Positions 45,377-57,837 of a stretch of 64,000 nt of DNA are shown here, piece by piece (position 1 is the stretch's first letter; every line of letters starts with the position of its first letter). Location: positions 2,728,001 through 2,792,000 of the forward strand of contig JAQOOI010000064.1 of assembly GCA_028554645.1 (NCBI GenBank). Direction: 5' to 3'. A model generated the notes under the pieces. That model did not search any database and was not told the origin of the DNA. It worked only from the letters and a program-made list of their open reading frames with translations. Source of the DNA: Omphalotus guepiniiformis (taxonomy: Eukaryota; Basidiomycota; Agaricomycetes; Agaricales; Omphalotaceae). The position numbers were made by a program, and so were the translations under genes.

Positions 45377-46424
45377 TCATCTACGGTCCTTCCAGCTGGC
45401 ATCGCTAGCATCCCGAATCAAGAATCGATACCACAGCACTGCAATCGGCGCAGTACTCAAATGCCACAAAGCATGAGCATCAATGATTCCTGCCCAAGGC
45501 GGGAAGTCGAACAACTCGAGCGCCGTAGCAGCTGTTGTAAGAGCCACGAGCAATGCCGCTCTTCCAACAAATGCAGGTCGGTAAGTTTTAGGCTGGCTTG
45601 GATACCTTTGGACCAAGGACAATGAAGCAGGTAGCGAGAATATTAGCCAGAGGGCGTTATGAGTTAGCCCTATGACTAGGTTGAATATGATGTTATACTG
45701 GTAGTCGAACCGAGGGAGAAGCATGAGGTAGGATACGTGTCCGATGAAGGCCACTGCGCACAACAAGGACCAGATTTGTAACGATGTGTTTTTGGGAATG
45801 GGGGATGCATAAAGATGGAAGACGCGTATTGCAGTGAAATAGAGCGAAACCAGAATAGTCAAAGCTGCCGAAAAGTAATCCAGTTTCTCTGTTGTCGGCG
45901 TATCTGTAGACAATTCAATAAAACGTCAGAAGGATCAACCATGAAAGTCACTCAACAAACTCACCTCGAGTATGAAATATCGCAGACCACACCCATGTAT
46001 TGATGCTGACAGAAGACCATACCAACAAATACGTTTTCATAGGATTCCATGAAGGAATCTCCCTCTTTATTCTCAAGACACCAGAAAGGTGAGCCCAGAG
46101 GTTCAACAATGAAAACGCAACAGAAGCAGGCTCTTGCATGCCAGCAAACCGCCAAAACGGCCATTTTCCATAGTACTGCACAATTCGGCCTCCATTCTTG
46201 ATCGAAACGGAAGTTATTTCTTGCATACAGCTATATTTACAATCGTCCAGACAAGTCCATCTTGTTATCCGCAGCGCGAGTGGTAAGACCGCAGGTGTAG
46301 TGTTTTCGCACTTGAAAGCTTTGCATTGACTCAAGCATCGATTGAATGAGTGAGAACGGTCGCCAGGAGATGCGAAAGTCGAGTATAATTGAGAAAAGAG
46401 AACGATGAGAAAAAGACCCCGCAT
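45377..46424 (-). CDS. PER1: GPI-anchor remodelling protein PER1/PGAP3
   Basis: ER/Golgi multi-pass protein of the Per1-like family, needed to remove the sn-2 acyl chain of GPI anchors during lipid remodelling. The start MRGLFLIVLFSQLYSTFAS is a signal peptide; a longer frame upstream begins at TTG and is not used. A luminal cysteine-rich part follows (FNRCLSQCKAFKCEN, RWTCLDDCKYSCM), then WPFWRFAGMQEPASVAFSLL, typical of the family, and seven predicted membrane helices. One intron (about 45908-45967) joins IFHTR to DTPTTEKLDYFSAALTI. The family histidines appear in FIGHVSYL and DAHALWHLSTAPIAVLWYRF. It ends ASDASWKDRR. Length of about 330 residues is normal. Confidence 0.9.
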
Positions 46425-46613
46425 GCCGCTGTAAACGATCGAATGCTTGTGGCTGTGCAAAGCTAACTGGCGGCTGGCTGCGGCAGAATTTTAAATCTCC
46501 GAGGAAACCTGGCATAACGGCAAGAATGAGCCTTTGAAGTAGAGACTCTTACGATACTAAATACAAGTACTAGACATAGGTTTGGTATACAGAAACTTCC
46601 ATGTACTGTAGAA

Positions 46614-49600
46614 TTACTGGTCAACTAACGAGAGCTGCATTGCCCTTTCGAGGTCTCTCACAAATGCTGCATCATCATCTTCTTGTCCTGTTTGAGTTCC
46701 ACCTCCCGTTGATCTCTCAGGAGGAGCATCAACATATTCTTGCCTTTGCCCTGTCCGAGAGCTATTTCCGCCTTCCATCGAGCCGCTCATAGCGGATGAA
46801 GAAGGTGCAGAACTCGTGCTCGGGCTCCTCAACTCTGATCCTGTGCCATACATCTCTTCCTCGGCGACAGCTCTCAGCTTCTTCTGTCGCTCCCGCGAGG
46901 TCTTCTTTGCCTCTTTAAACGCTTGTATAATCTCCGACCGCTCGGCACGACTACTTCGGCTGAAAGCCTCAATTCCATCGGAGATTCGAGTCGCGGCATG
47001 TCCCAGCTCCTGCTCATGGCCTACCTTGGATTGCACGCTCTTCCATGCCCCATTCATTGGATGTGCAACGAGACCAACAATCCCGGCAGCAGGCCGCATA
47101 GTGACATTCACGACTATACAATGGTGTTAGTGAATAAATGAATGTACGGAGTAGTGATGAACCAAGCGCGACATACAACTTCTGGCTGATCCCTTCACGG
47201 CACCTACAAAACCTTCCTTCTGAGCACCCTTCCAAGGTTCTCGGACAAGACCGGTGATTCCATCATAATACCCATAGAAGAGACCCTTCGAAATAGTCAC
47301 ATGAGAATAGGTTCGATGTATATGTCGGAACAAATCGACCCACCTTGCCCGCCTCTTTCAACCCACTTGAAAAGTCTGTCACTTTGCCCGATTGACGAAC
47401 TTCAGAACCATACAATTTCGGAACATTTTGGAATCCTTCATGAATGGAATACACGATTTTCGCGACGCCTATGGGGAAGCACGAATATCAGGCTCGGACG
47501 AGTCTCATTCCAGCGGATACCCGACGGCGTGACTGCTTACCTTGTGGTATTGCAGTGGTAGTATGGATGATGCCTTTCACGGGGGAGCTTGGGAGAAATT
47601 ACTTTAGCAAGGCAAGCTTGAATCCCAGCGGTACAACCTACTCACTAGAAAATCTGCGCTATACCGGCATAGTAATGAGTGACAGTCCAGAAAATCGCAC
47701 TGACACCGCCAGTAACAGGATCCGATACGGCTTTCTGCGTATTATATTCTTTCGGACCTACATCACCCTTCACTTAGTGTCTAACAGCACGAGGCAAGAA
47801 CAAATCTGCGCACGATGAAGATCCAGGCTATCCAGCGAAAGGAGTTTTGCATCAACCAGCGTCTGCGCAGCTAGTGCGCTCAACTTCAAACACTGTCAGC
47901 GACTGGAGGTAAGTAAGACCAGTGCTCCGAGGTTGGAGATCAACCGACATGTTCGGTGGACCACCACACAGCCAATCTTGCAGGATTAAGATCGCATCTC
48001 ATGTTTTTCAAGGGCAAATGTCGATAGAAGCTCTCTGCGCCGCGGTTTACGCCATCCTAAGTGTGCTCAGTCAGCTCAAGACTCCCTGAACCCCAAACGC
48101 GATTTCATCGGGTCAACATTGATGTACGTACCTCATTACGAATTTGTTCAGCCAACCGCCGAGCAGCTAACTGAGCCTCGGGGCTGATCGCAAACTTGAT
48201 AGCATCTCTTAGGTTCTCCATCTCAAGCTTCTTGTGCGGTATAGGTTCTGGCCCGGCACCAGCTTTATGAATCATCCTCCCTGTTGAACAAACAATGAAG
48301 TGAGTTACATAGATTTGAGCGAATTCTTTTTACTACTGCGTACCCCAGAAGGCCTGATCGCCGAAGAATGGCACAACAACCGTTGGGAGGCCTTTTGACA
48401 GACCTATTGCCGTAGTGCCTGCGCCACCATGATGTACGACGGCAGCTACGCGGCCATCTGCAAATAGCCAGTCGTGCGGGATGTTGCCGAGTATGAAGAC
48501 ATGAGAAGGTATAGCGACGCCACCAAGTCCACCCTGAACATACGTTGCGCATGAGTTACTTGCCATTACATATATATTTCGTGACCATGTACCCATCCTG
48601 CCGAGACCAAAGCACGTACGCCAGCTTGCTTAGTCGCCTCGAAGATGATATCTAGATAGGAAATGGTGAGTCAGGACAGGAGCAGCTCTGTTTCCGACTT
48701 CACCCACTCGTCATGTTAGCTGGATCATCCACGACAACCGAGCCGAATCTACACAATTCGAGATGAGTAAAAACATTAAGGGACTGGATTCGAGATACTA
48801 ACCCAATGTACACAGGTGGCTCGCCTGCGGCTAAAAAAGCAGCAAGGTCATCGGGTGGAGTGAAGTCTGTTGCTAAGTCGAGGAAATAAAATCCTACTAC
48901 ATCTAAAGAAAAATTCCACATCCATTCTTAGTATCGCATCAATATCTGTTGAAAGAATACGAAGCAACCTACCTATATGGTTCTTCCAATCTCTAGGTTT
49001 GGGTATCAACGAAGGACTCATACAATAAGTCCAGGGTATCCTGAGTGCATCCACGACGCCAGGACCCGAGCGAAGAGATAGAGGGGTTAAGCCCAGTGTG
49101 CCTGTTCTAAACTTATTTACGATATCACCTATTCTGAGATTCAAATGTGAATATTGAGTTTGCGCAACAGATAAACATGCACAGACCCTTGCCAAGTCAA
49201 TATTTCTGCGAGGGCATAGCTGAGGTAGTTGGTTAATCCTTCCTGAGCGTTTGACGACATGATGTTGACCAGCGGATGCGGAAAGGCGGTAGTCGGGGTC
49301 CTGAATATCAAATGCGATTGAGAGCTTGAGTACATCAATACAACCTGAAAACGCACCAAGGCATTGCTGTACAGAATTGTTAACCATGATCAAAGGAAGA
49401 AGTCGTTAAGACATACTGAAGCTCAGTAGCAGTGGTATACCCAGGGCCTCAGCGCAATGAACGTGAGCGAATGCCGGTGGATTTGATATGATAGCATCCG
49501 CAGCGAATGTCTGGCCGGTCTCAGGACAAGATGAATGACAAGCGCGCCAACAGCCTTCCATCATCTGCACACCAAGGCGTTGATTAGCCAAGGAACATTC

Positions 49601-50396
49601 TGAGATTTTTTTGAAGCTTCGTACCTCAGATAACATCTTGCGTTTCCTCCCAATATCCCCGTTAGTGAGCGATTCAAAACCAGGCATTAATCCAGGATCT
49701 GTGGAATGCGGAGATTTAACGCAGCTCGTCGATTTAATGGGGTCAGGACAAACTTTTGACCATATAACTCATCAAATCCTGCGGGTTTCCACCGATATCA
49801 AAGAACTCGAGGCCTGCGTCATTGACGAACGCGCGGAAGGTTTCATGAGAGGCGATACGAATTCGATGGCCGTCCTTGCGAAGTCGTTTGCCTAGAGCCA
49901 CGTACGGTTGCACATCACCTACACGTCCTCATTACGATCAGAAGTTGAGTTAGATGCACCATATTCACAGACCTCTACTTCCGACAATCATAATAACGAT
50001 GTTCATTGACGGAAACTTTGTCCATTCTGTTGTATCCACAGCGAATTCCTTCACATCTCGAGAGTAATCGGGTGGTAAATCCGGAAGGTCCTGCTTCAGG
50101 TCCAGAGAAATGACAATGCTTCCATCTTTCTCGAGTCGAGCAATAGATGAGAGACCTTTGCCCGTCGTGATATATTCGGCGTAGTTAACGCCAAAGACAA
50201 TCTTGAACATCTAGAAATGTGACAAGAATCTGTGAAACTCACTAATTCCTGGGTTCGTACGAATGCTTCCGATATCCACAAATCTTGCATTCGAGTCAAC
50301 GGACGTCCTGCCAGAACCTCGAGCGTTGCTAGGAAGAACTGGAGTATCCTCATCGACCTCTTGCATGTAAAATGGCTTCGAATTGTTTTCGTTCAT
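46614..50396 (-). CDS. Sterol-glucosyltransferase-like UDP-glycosyltransferase with long C-terminal extension
   Basis: Family-1 glycosyltransferase related to the ATG26/UGT80 sterol glucosyltransferases, acting at membranes with UDP-glucose (inferred). It starts [20 protein letters not shown]. The N-terminal domain begins [12 protein letters not shown] and continues [20 protein letters not shown]. Then come [31 protein letters not shown] and [20 protein letters not shown]. The donor-site signature is [20 protein letters not shown] and [13 protein letters not shown]. About 17 exons. The catalytic domain is followed by [15 protein letters not shown], then a C-terminal extension: [52 protein letters not shown] resembles the VPS13/ATG2 C-terminal repeat. 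A charged helix ([20 protein letters not shown]) and a last motif [12 protein letters not shown] resemble a ubiquitin-interacting motif. Confidence 0.85.
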
Positions 50397-50651
50397 GTCG
50401 CAGTAAGAAGCAGGAGCGATTTTTTATCATCATTGCAGCTCTTTAACTTTGTTACCACGAAGCCTGTATGGGAGCGCACCACATCAACGTCATGCAAAAA
50501 GTTTGATAAGATTAGATTTCAGCAATTTATTCTTTTGTCTACGAAAAAGTCCGATAGTAATATGCGTATGTGTGTGTATGCGCGATGTGATACAGATCTG
50601 CTCTGGAGATGAAATGTTCTCTTTACTCATCCCCAACAATTCGTTCACCTT

Positions 50652-51992
50652 TTACAGGACCTCGACATAACTAGATTCAGCCCACTCGCCGAAAAGCAAG
50701 CTGATACTCTCGCCGTTGTGCGTGCGCCGAATACTTTCAGCAATGGTAGGACTTATGTCTATGACGGTAAGCTTTGCACATGCGGCCTTGTTTTTAGTTT
50801 GTGGTATCGTGTTGGTCACCTTGACCAAAGGAAGTTAGTCACTAGTGTGGCGATGAAAGAAGAATAGGGCGCACCACAAGCCGTTCGATGGGTAAACGTT
50901 CTATTATACTCAAGTTCACCTCGGAGAGTAGTCCTAGCAGGATGAAATCAGAATGAATAGATGTTCCGACCAGCCAAATCGACGGCGTACCATGCGACAC
51001 AAGGCAATGAACAGATTTTGCTCCCTTTTCATGAAGCGTCTTGGCCGCCAGAGTCAGAGTCTTGCCTGTATCAATCATATCATCTACGAGAATAGCAACC
51101 TACGGGGGCCGTCGTTAATTGCACAATTATTAAGGAAGCAAGCAGCACACGCACCTTATCACGAACATCGCCAACCAGGATCTCCATCCTCTCAGGTGCA
51201 TCCTCTTCCTTTCCGTCCCGTTTTCTATGAATCAGAGCAAATTCCACGCCGAGTTTGTCAGCGATCGCAGTCGTACTGAGACACCATTAGCACGAGCAAC
51301 CTCAACGACCATAGAAATAGTGACAACTCACCGTTTGGCACCACCAGCATCCGGACTAACCATAATCCCATTCTTCCAACCGTCAATTTGTCTTTTGATA
51401 TATGACAACATCAGAGGTTCCGAAAACAGATTATCGACCGGAATATCGAAGAATCCCTGGATCTGGCTCGCATGAAGGTCCATCGTAATGACATGGTCAC
51501 AACCAGCGACGACGAGCATGTTCGCTACGAGCTTCGCGGTAATCGGTGCTCTCGATGTATCTTTTTTGTCCATCCGGGCGTACGGGAAGCAAGGAATGAC
51601 AGCGGTTATACGCCTGGCGGATGCGGTCTTGCAAGCGGAAATGAGAATGAGGAGTTCCATGAGGTTATCGTTGGCATCACTGCAGCCGGATTGAATGATG
51701 AAAACGTCTTCGTCTCGCACCGATTCTGAGATCTTGACATTGATCTCGCCGTTAGAGAATTTCTTGACGGTGCAGGGAACCAAAGGAACATTCAGCCTAA
51801 GGAATTGTGAACAAATCACTAGTCCGTGGACTGCTTTTGGCTGCAACTTGGAGAAAGCAGCAGCTCACCGCTCAGCCACGGCTTGAGCGAGCTCGGGGTG
51901 ACTGTTACCTGTAAGAACGTTTAGAGTGCTTGGTCAAGGATAAGATCAAAAGACGAACCAGTCAATATTCTGATAGAATTGTTGTGATACAT
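50652..51992 (-). CDS. PRS: Ribose-phosphate pyrophosphokinase (PRPP synthetase)
   Basis: Makes PRPP from ribose-5-phosphate and ATP for purine, pyrimidine, His, Trp and NAD synthesis; cytosolic. The start exon gives [20 protein letters not shown], split by introns after LTG and AER. Key sites are [60 protein letters not shown], the substrate loop [24 protein letters not shown] and the PRPP loop [15 protein letters not shown]. Later exons are [20 protein letters not shown] and [20 protein letters not shown], ending [14 protein letters not shown]. Length of about 320 residues is canonical, with no long insert as in regulatory paralogues. Head-to-tail with the glutamate kinase gene, 199 bp apart. 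Confidence 0.95.
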
Positions 51993-52191
51993 AGTAATAG
52001 AAAGAGAGTGTACGCTATTGCATGAGTATGAGAAGAAGAAAAGGGGGATCGCCAAATTTTACGGCGCCACAAGCACAAATTTTGTAAAGTATTGTACACA
52101 GCCACAACTAGGTCCAGACAGCCAAGTTCCGAGCCAATCCGGTTCACAGGCTTTCAGCTGAAGTACTGCAATCCTGAGCCTCTGATCATTA

Positions 52192-53937
52192 TTACGGCGG
52201 TACTCGTACAGTAATATTCTCTACAACATACTCCGAATCTGCATAACCAAGCAGCTGAGGTAAATGTGAACTAAGAAACCAGTCAGTTTCAGTTTCGATT
52301 GTAACGATTGGCTACCGCTTACCTATTGAGACCTTTCACTTTTGAGATCTGTGCATAGTTATACATCGCCAAACCCCTACCAACTTCAACAACATCCTCA
52401 TCTTTCAGTTGCTCCGACACCGCAGCCTCTACATCATTTGCCAGATCGCCTGATGAATTCGACCGAGACAGAGAAATCTCGGGCATCAGCGACGATACGT
52501 GTCCCATAGTCGGCGAATTAGGTCTTGTTGATTCCACGCTAGCACTTACATCTACAATACCATCTATATTCTTGCGAATGGCGATGCGGACAGCCTGTCC
52601 GGAGGCAAAGGCGCCGATAACACCTACTACACCAGCCGCTAGTAATCGACCACCGGACTCGCGTTTTGAGAGCACTTTATAAGCGCCTGCATCAATAACG
52701 ACACTGCCTGAAGGGAAGAGCGTGTGGGTGGTCCATGATTTTAGATCCCTCATTGGAGTCAAAGATGGTGTGAAAACTGTATGTGGTGGTCGAACAAGCG
52801 GCGTAACGGAAGGAGTGGCTGAGCTTTTGAATTCGTCTCCTCTCTCAATCGACAGTTCGCGAGGCGTACCGGGTGAAGAAGACGAAGGCGATTTCAAAGC
52901 ATTATGGTACTCGATGATAGAAAATATGTTCTCTGGATGCTTGCTAGAGGTGATAATAGTAGTCACACCTGCACCCGTGGCGATTTCAGCCGCTATGATT
53001 TTCGTTTCCATGCCTCCAGTACCCAAGCTAGAACCGAGTGTCGTGGTACTGACTGGAAAGCGCCTCAGCCAGATCATTGGGCGAATTGATGGACGAAGAT
53101 TTACCTTGAGAACGTATGGCTGCTATTGAAGTGACAACCTCTATCTGCTTCGCATTCGGATCTTTCCTCGGATTCGCTGTATACAGGCCATCAACATCCG
53201 TCAAGAGAAACAGATAATCCGCGTGAATCATAGAAGAAGTAATCGCAGAAAGTGTATCGTTATCTCCGAATTTAATTTCCTGAAATGAATGCACTCAGAA
53301 GGTAGAGTAGATGCTGAGGAGGGTGTACATACGCTGACGGACACAGTATCATTTTCGTTCACAATTGGTACAACACCCATCGACAAAAGCTCCTTCAAAG
53401 TGTTGACTGCGTTCAAGTATCGCGTACGCTGAGGCAGTTTAGGTGAGTAGTCTTGATAGAATTTTTGGGACATACATCAGATATATCCCCACGCGTTAAT
53501 AGTATTTGAGCAATAGGCTGCTCAAGATGACCGAACAGATCATCATAAAGAGCAATGAGACGTCCTTGGCCGATTGCAGCCAGCGCCTAGCAGAGGTTGA
53601 CACAACGAACACCATGAGAGTATGTATTGTATCTCACCTGCTTCCCTGACAAGCTTTTCGGTTTAACCGGTATATTCATACGCTGCAGACCGACGCCAAT
53701 AGCGCCCGAGCTCACGAGTATAACCTTGTGCCCTTGTTTTCGGAGGTGAACAACCGTCTCTACTACCGATGAGAGAGTCGACAACAAAGGCTGATGTGTT
53801 TTTTCATGGACAATAGACGAAGTTCCTAAGGGTATTAACGGCGCAATTAGCAAAATACTGGAAAGTTGAGGTGGGTTTGAGAGCGCACCGAGTTTGATAA
53901 CGATTGTACAACCCGATCCATGTCTTTCTCGAGCCAT
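52192..53937 (-). CDS. PRO1: Glutamate 5-kinase
   Basis: First enzyme of proline synthesis: phosphorylates glutamate to gamma-glutamyl phosphate; cytosolic. The start [17 protein letters not shown] is followed by [75 protein letters not shown] and [20 protein letters not shown] with [16 protein letters not shown], the amino-acid-kinase sites. After [20 protein letters not shown] the enzyme has a Ser/Thr/Pro-rich insert ([20 protein letters not shown]) before a C-terminal PUA-like domain ([31 protein letters not shown]). The PUA-like part itself carries a second Ser-rich insert. The last exon [20 protein letters not shown] ends VRVPP. The domain order amino-acid kinase plus PUA is normal for fungal enzymes. 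Confidence 0.93.
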
Positions 53938-54324
53938 TCTAATCCACGGAATTTGATGAAGAAAGGAGATCAAGGAAGACCTTTTCAGTATTAATGAATG
54001 GAGAAGACGACATATATTATTGCCTCAAGGTTCAAGTTGCTGAATTCTCTGTCGGACGATATCGTCCGATGACTCGGAGTGTTTGGTATATGCGATAGAA
54101 CCAAGCAACGCGTACATACGTGTACACAGCGCGTATAACAAAATACCGAAAGCGACAGTGAATTACCCTACATTTTGACCTATATATACAGTATACATTC
54201 ACCTTGAGCACAAAGAAAGGTAGGGGAAGCGAGGGAAGTTGAGGAGGAGGAGATGGTCAAAGCAATTAATGGGTGTTCCAAGTGAGCTTTAGTGAGATAA
54301 ATAGGGCATACACGCTAATTTCAT
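53938..54324. other. Intergenic region
   Basis: Promoter of the glutamate-kinase gene and 3' flank of the receptor gene. No coding region seen. Confidence 0.5.
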
Positions 54325-56238
54325 TCAAATCTGCTTCCTGAAATCCTTCCTGTCCTGCTTCCTCTCAAGAGCTTCCTGCCTCATCTCCATCGCTCTCCCT
54401 ACATGCTGCCTTCGTAAAGTTTCCAATCTAGCAGCTCTAGGCGACAAGTCATCGTTAGAGTCAGCATATGCCCCTTCGTTAAATTTGATTCCAGGAACTT
54501 CATCTTCGCTGACAGATTTGTCGAAGGTCTTAACCACAGGAGACGTAGCCACCGCAGTCGTTCCATCGTCCAACTGACGTACTTCATTGAGTTCTATGTG
54601 GACTGTCACCTGGACATGGCTGGCTGTGCCGTGGGTGTTTGTACCGGGCCCTGTGCTATCGTCTGTTGTATCGTCTTTCTGTCCATGAATATGTCGCCAG
54701 AGAGCCTTTAGGGACCGTATCAGAGACTTGCCATGGAACACGTAAGTCTTATGGTATATGTCGACGAATAAGATGTACTCACAGGATCCGTCGCAGCCAG
54801 AAGCGCGTATACTATCGGGCGACCGCCATAGCAAAAATCATCTGTGGAGAAAAATCAGTTCTCACCAGCTGATATGACTATCAGCGAAAGTGGACTTACT
54901 GAGTAATAATATACGATAAGCCTAGAGGTGATCTCTAGTATGAGCTAGATTACAAGAAGCAGTGGCAGCACCCCGACATACCGTTACAGTTTTTACTCCG
55001 TCAGAAGTGCTCGCATACAGATCACTTGCAGTCGTGACACTGTTGATAATCAGCGAAACTAACGGGTATAATGCTAGAGTCGCAGAGATTTAGTGAAACT
55101 TCATTACACGGAAATATGTAGTCATTGCTTACATATCCGGACAATTACAGACTGATATGTCTTTGCGTGATTGACAGTTTTGTTCGGTGTACCACTAGTT
55201 GAAAAGGATGCCGCGCGGGATCTACTAGTTCCCTGAACCACCTTTCCGTGTAAGACCTGCGTATTGGCAATTTAGCACTTGAAGGAGCAAAAGCATTGCG
55301 CAAATTGAATGTTACGGTACCTGATGTCGAAGCATATACGCCAGCACCGTAAAGAAACAAACGATTTCCCCTGCAGCACACAGAACACCCCATAGGGTTT
55401 GCGTCCCGACCTGAAGAGGATATTTGAATAAATAAGGCTACTTAGTCTAACGCTGACGAGAATCTTACCTGCCATTTCAAGCGTGTCCTTAGTTGACTGC
55501 TGGAATACCAACATGCCTCGTTTATTGGATCCCAGCCATACTGTTTTGACGCATAAGGGGGAACTGTCAAAGCCAAGGCAGCTATGAAACTTCCTGCGAT
55601 GTAATACTTCTCCATCATCTGCCCGTTGATACCATGTACGAGGACCAATCTATTAGTAAACGTTTGTAAGCCTGTCATCGTTGAGGTGCAAGGGGACAGA
55701 TACATACTGGAGATTTAGAGCAATTGAGAATAACAAGAATGTTGATATTTCCAATGTCAGCTATAGGTTGCCCGGGATCAACTCGTCAGAGACCGTCACT
55801 TGGGTCACAGAGTAACGACAACACAGCATTAATATCCACATGAAGAACCCACAGCTGAAGCCACTAGTGGTTTGCAGCCCAGTAATCGTCGACGCAATAC
55901 CAAATATCATACTACAAACACATTCTCCCGTGAACACCATCACTGAGTCATTGAGATGCCAAATCAGAACTCACTTCGCTGCCAAGGCGTATATCACGAC
56001 TCTGAAACTGACACGATCCAAATGATGTTTGGACACAGGATGTATCATAGCTACAGCGATGATGGCCAGAACGATAAAGCATATCCCAGATCCTACAGCT
56101 GAAGTCGCTGCCCACAACAGGTTCCTGAGTGAAAACCTTAGTAAGACGAAGACGATGAATTGTAGGTGAGATGGAGACTACACACGAAGCACGATTGTCC
56201 TTGTCCGTGAAGACGAAGCCACCATCCGATGACCCCAT
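54325..56238 (-). CDS. Git3/class-A-like G-protein-coupled receptor
   Basis: Seven-helix plasma-membrane receptor of the fungal glucose/nutrient-sensing or cAMP-receptor-like group; ligand unknown. The start MGSSDGGFVFTDKDNRAS is an extracellular tail. The helices then run: NLLWAATSAVGSGICFIVLA, HPVSKHHLDRVSFRVVIYAL, NMIFGIASTITGLQ, FSCGFFMWILMLCC, YIAGSFIAALALTVPPY, GWDPINEACWYSSSQLRTRL, WGVLCAAGEIVCFFTVLAYM and LYASTSDGVKTVT. The long C-tail includes DDTTDDSTGPGTNTHG and HVQVTVHIELNEVRQLDDGT. About ten exons. The receptor pattern W-x-P-x4-CWY and the conserved cysteines support it. The final 169-codon frame at 54325-54834 includes unspliced intron and is not a separate gene. Confidence 0.75.
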
Positions 56239-57837
56239 GTCGAAGGAAAGGACCCGAGATCGAACTAAAGAACGAAGAAGTGAGAAACGATGATGGAGTC
56301 GGAGGGGAGCGCCTAGTAGTGGTCAGCTCTTTATTTAACACTTTAAATTCCTATACTTATCTTCTGGTGCCTTGTACTGGTTTCATACCATCAAGTCGTG
56401 CAAATTATGTACGTGCAAGAAGGCATTCGAAATGGCATCACAAAGTGATCGAGTGATTTCTCCAAGTTTTCAAGTTCAAAATTGCCTTGTTTGCCAGTTT
56501 AGTGCCTTGGCAACCACACAAAACCCCTCCTATCTTGAGGCCATGATTGGTTAGGGCGAAAAACAAAAACTTGTGCATGAGTTTTTGCAAGGTTTTGTTT
56601 GAAATGTCAGTGAGAAGGCATGGCGTATTCTGGCGTATTCGCTCTTAGAGCGTTCTACATTTTGATCCTGAGAATGCGGGTCAATCAATCTACACCTTCA
56701 CTTCCAATTGTTCGGACAAAGGTGCACCGTGAAACCCCGCAGTCTACTGATCTTCAAACGCGGTGTGGAAGGATGTTGACCGAATCACCGACATCATCTG
56801 CTAATGTCATTAGCCTAATGAGCTGTGAGCGGGTCGCTACAGGTCGCTACCTGCCGCAACAGACTCTACGAATTCACGGAGGCTTTCACTGTCAGGGCGA
56901 AGGTGGCCACTGGCAAACGTGGTCGACAGCCTGGACTGTACGCCCGCCGGTTTCTCGGTAAATCGCTCGTCCCGCCCCTATCCGTCAAGATAAGCCAAGC
57001 AGACTCCAAACAGTCCCTGCGCTATGACCCAGGTAAATTGATATGGGTGAACACTGAAGCTGCTAAAGCCGAAGCTAAAAAACTGGTGAGAGAATATATC
57101 TCAGCCACTGTCGCCGTACAAAACCACTGTATCCGAATCGTCCAATGCTATGGACTCTTCTGGTCATTGTGTCGCCGTGGGCTTGAGACTGGCTTCATAC
57201 TTAGGTGGAACTTGGGTCGAACTGAGTAAAGCATTTCGAGAGCGCAAAAATCCTTGAACATCACGATCGATGGACGCCTCATCTCTTGCGGCAAAAAACT
57301 AAATTTCAACTATCCAAACTCCTGGCGACCTCAAAACTGAATCAGAAAACCACTCCATTGGTTCTAAACCTTTCTAAACCTGTTTGAACGCTCACCTACA
57401 AATACGACCGATTTGAAGTTCCGGACTAACATATTCGCTGTTCAGGAGCGAAAAGTACGCATTAAGATGCAAGATGTAATCAATTTATGACTGTGCCAAA
57501 AGACCCATGATATCAAGCTGGAGACGAGAAGTCGTTTCCGAGATTATTCAGCTATGTGTCACCCTGCGGATACATTTTCCTAGAGACTACATACAGTACG
57601 TCAGAAATCGTTCAAGCTGAACTAATAAAAACACTCACTTGGCGCTAAATGACCGGCTTGAAGATCCGGGCTGAACTATTCATAAAAGTGTTTCAACTTA
57701 TGCTATGTCATAAATTCAGGGCAAAGACAGAGTCCGTCGTTTTGAATTGATGTTATATGAGAACAGGTGCTTCAACAGTAGTACAGCAAGACGTGCAGAA
57801 AAAAACAACCTATACGATACAAAAATGCAGCAGTGAA
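56239..57837. other. Intergenic region with unclassified open frames
   Basis: Two overlapping plus-strand frames at 56620-56961 and 56825-57229 encode products such as VRAKVATGKRGRQPGLYARR and WVNTEAAKAEAKKLVREYIS. They could be a decayed transposon or an unannotated gene; no domain, start or splice structure is convincing. Nothing else seen. Confidence 0.4.
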
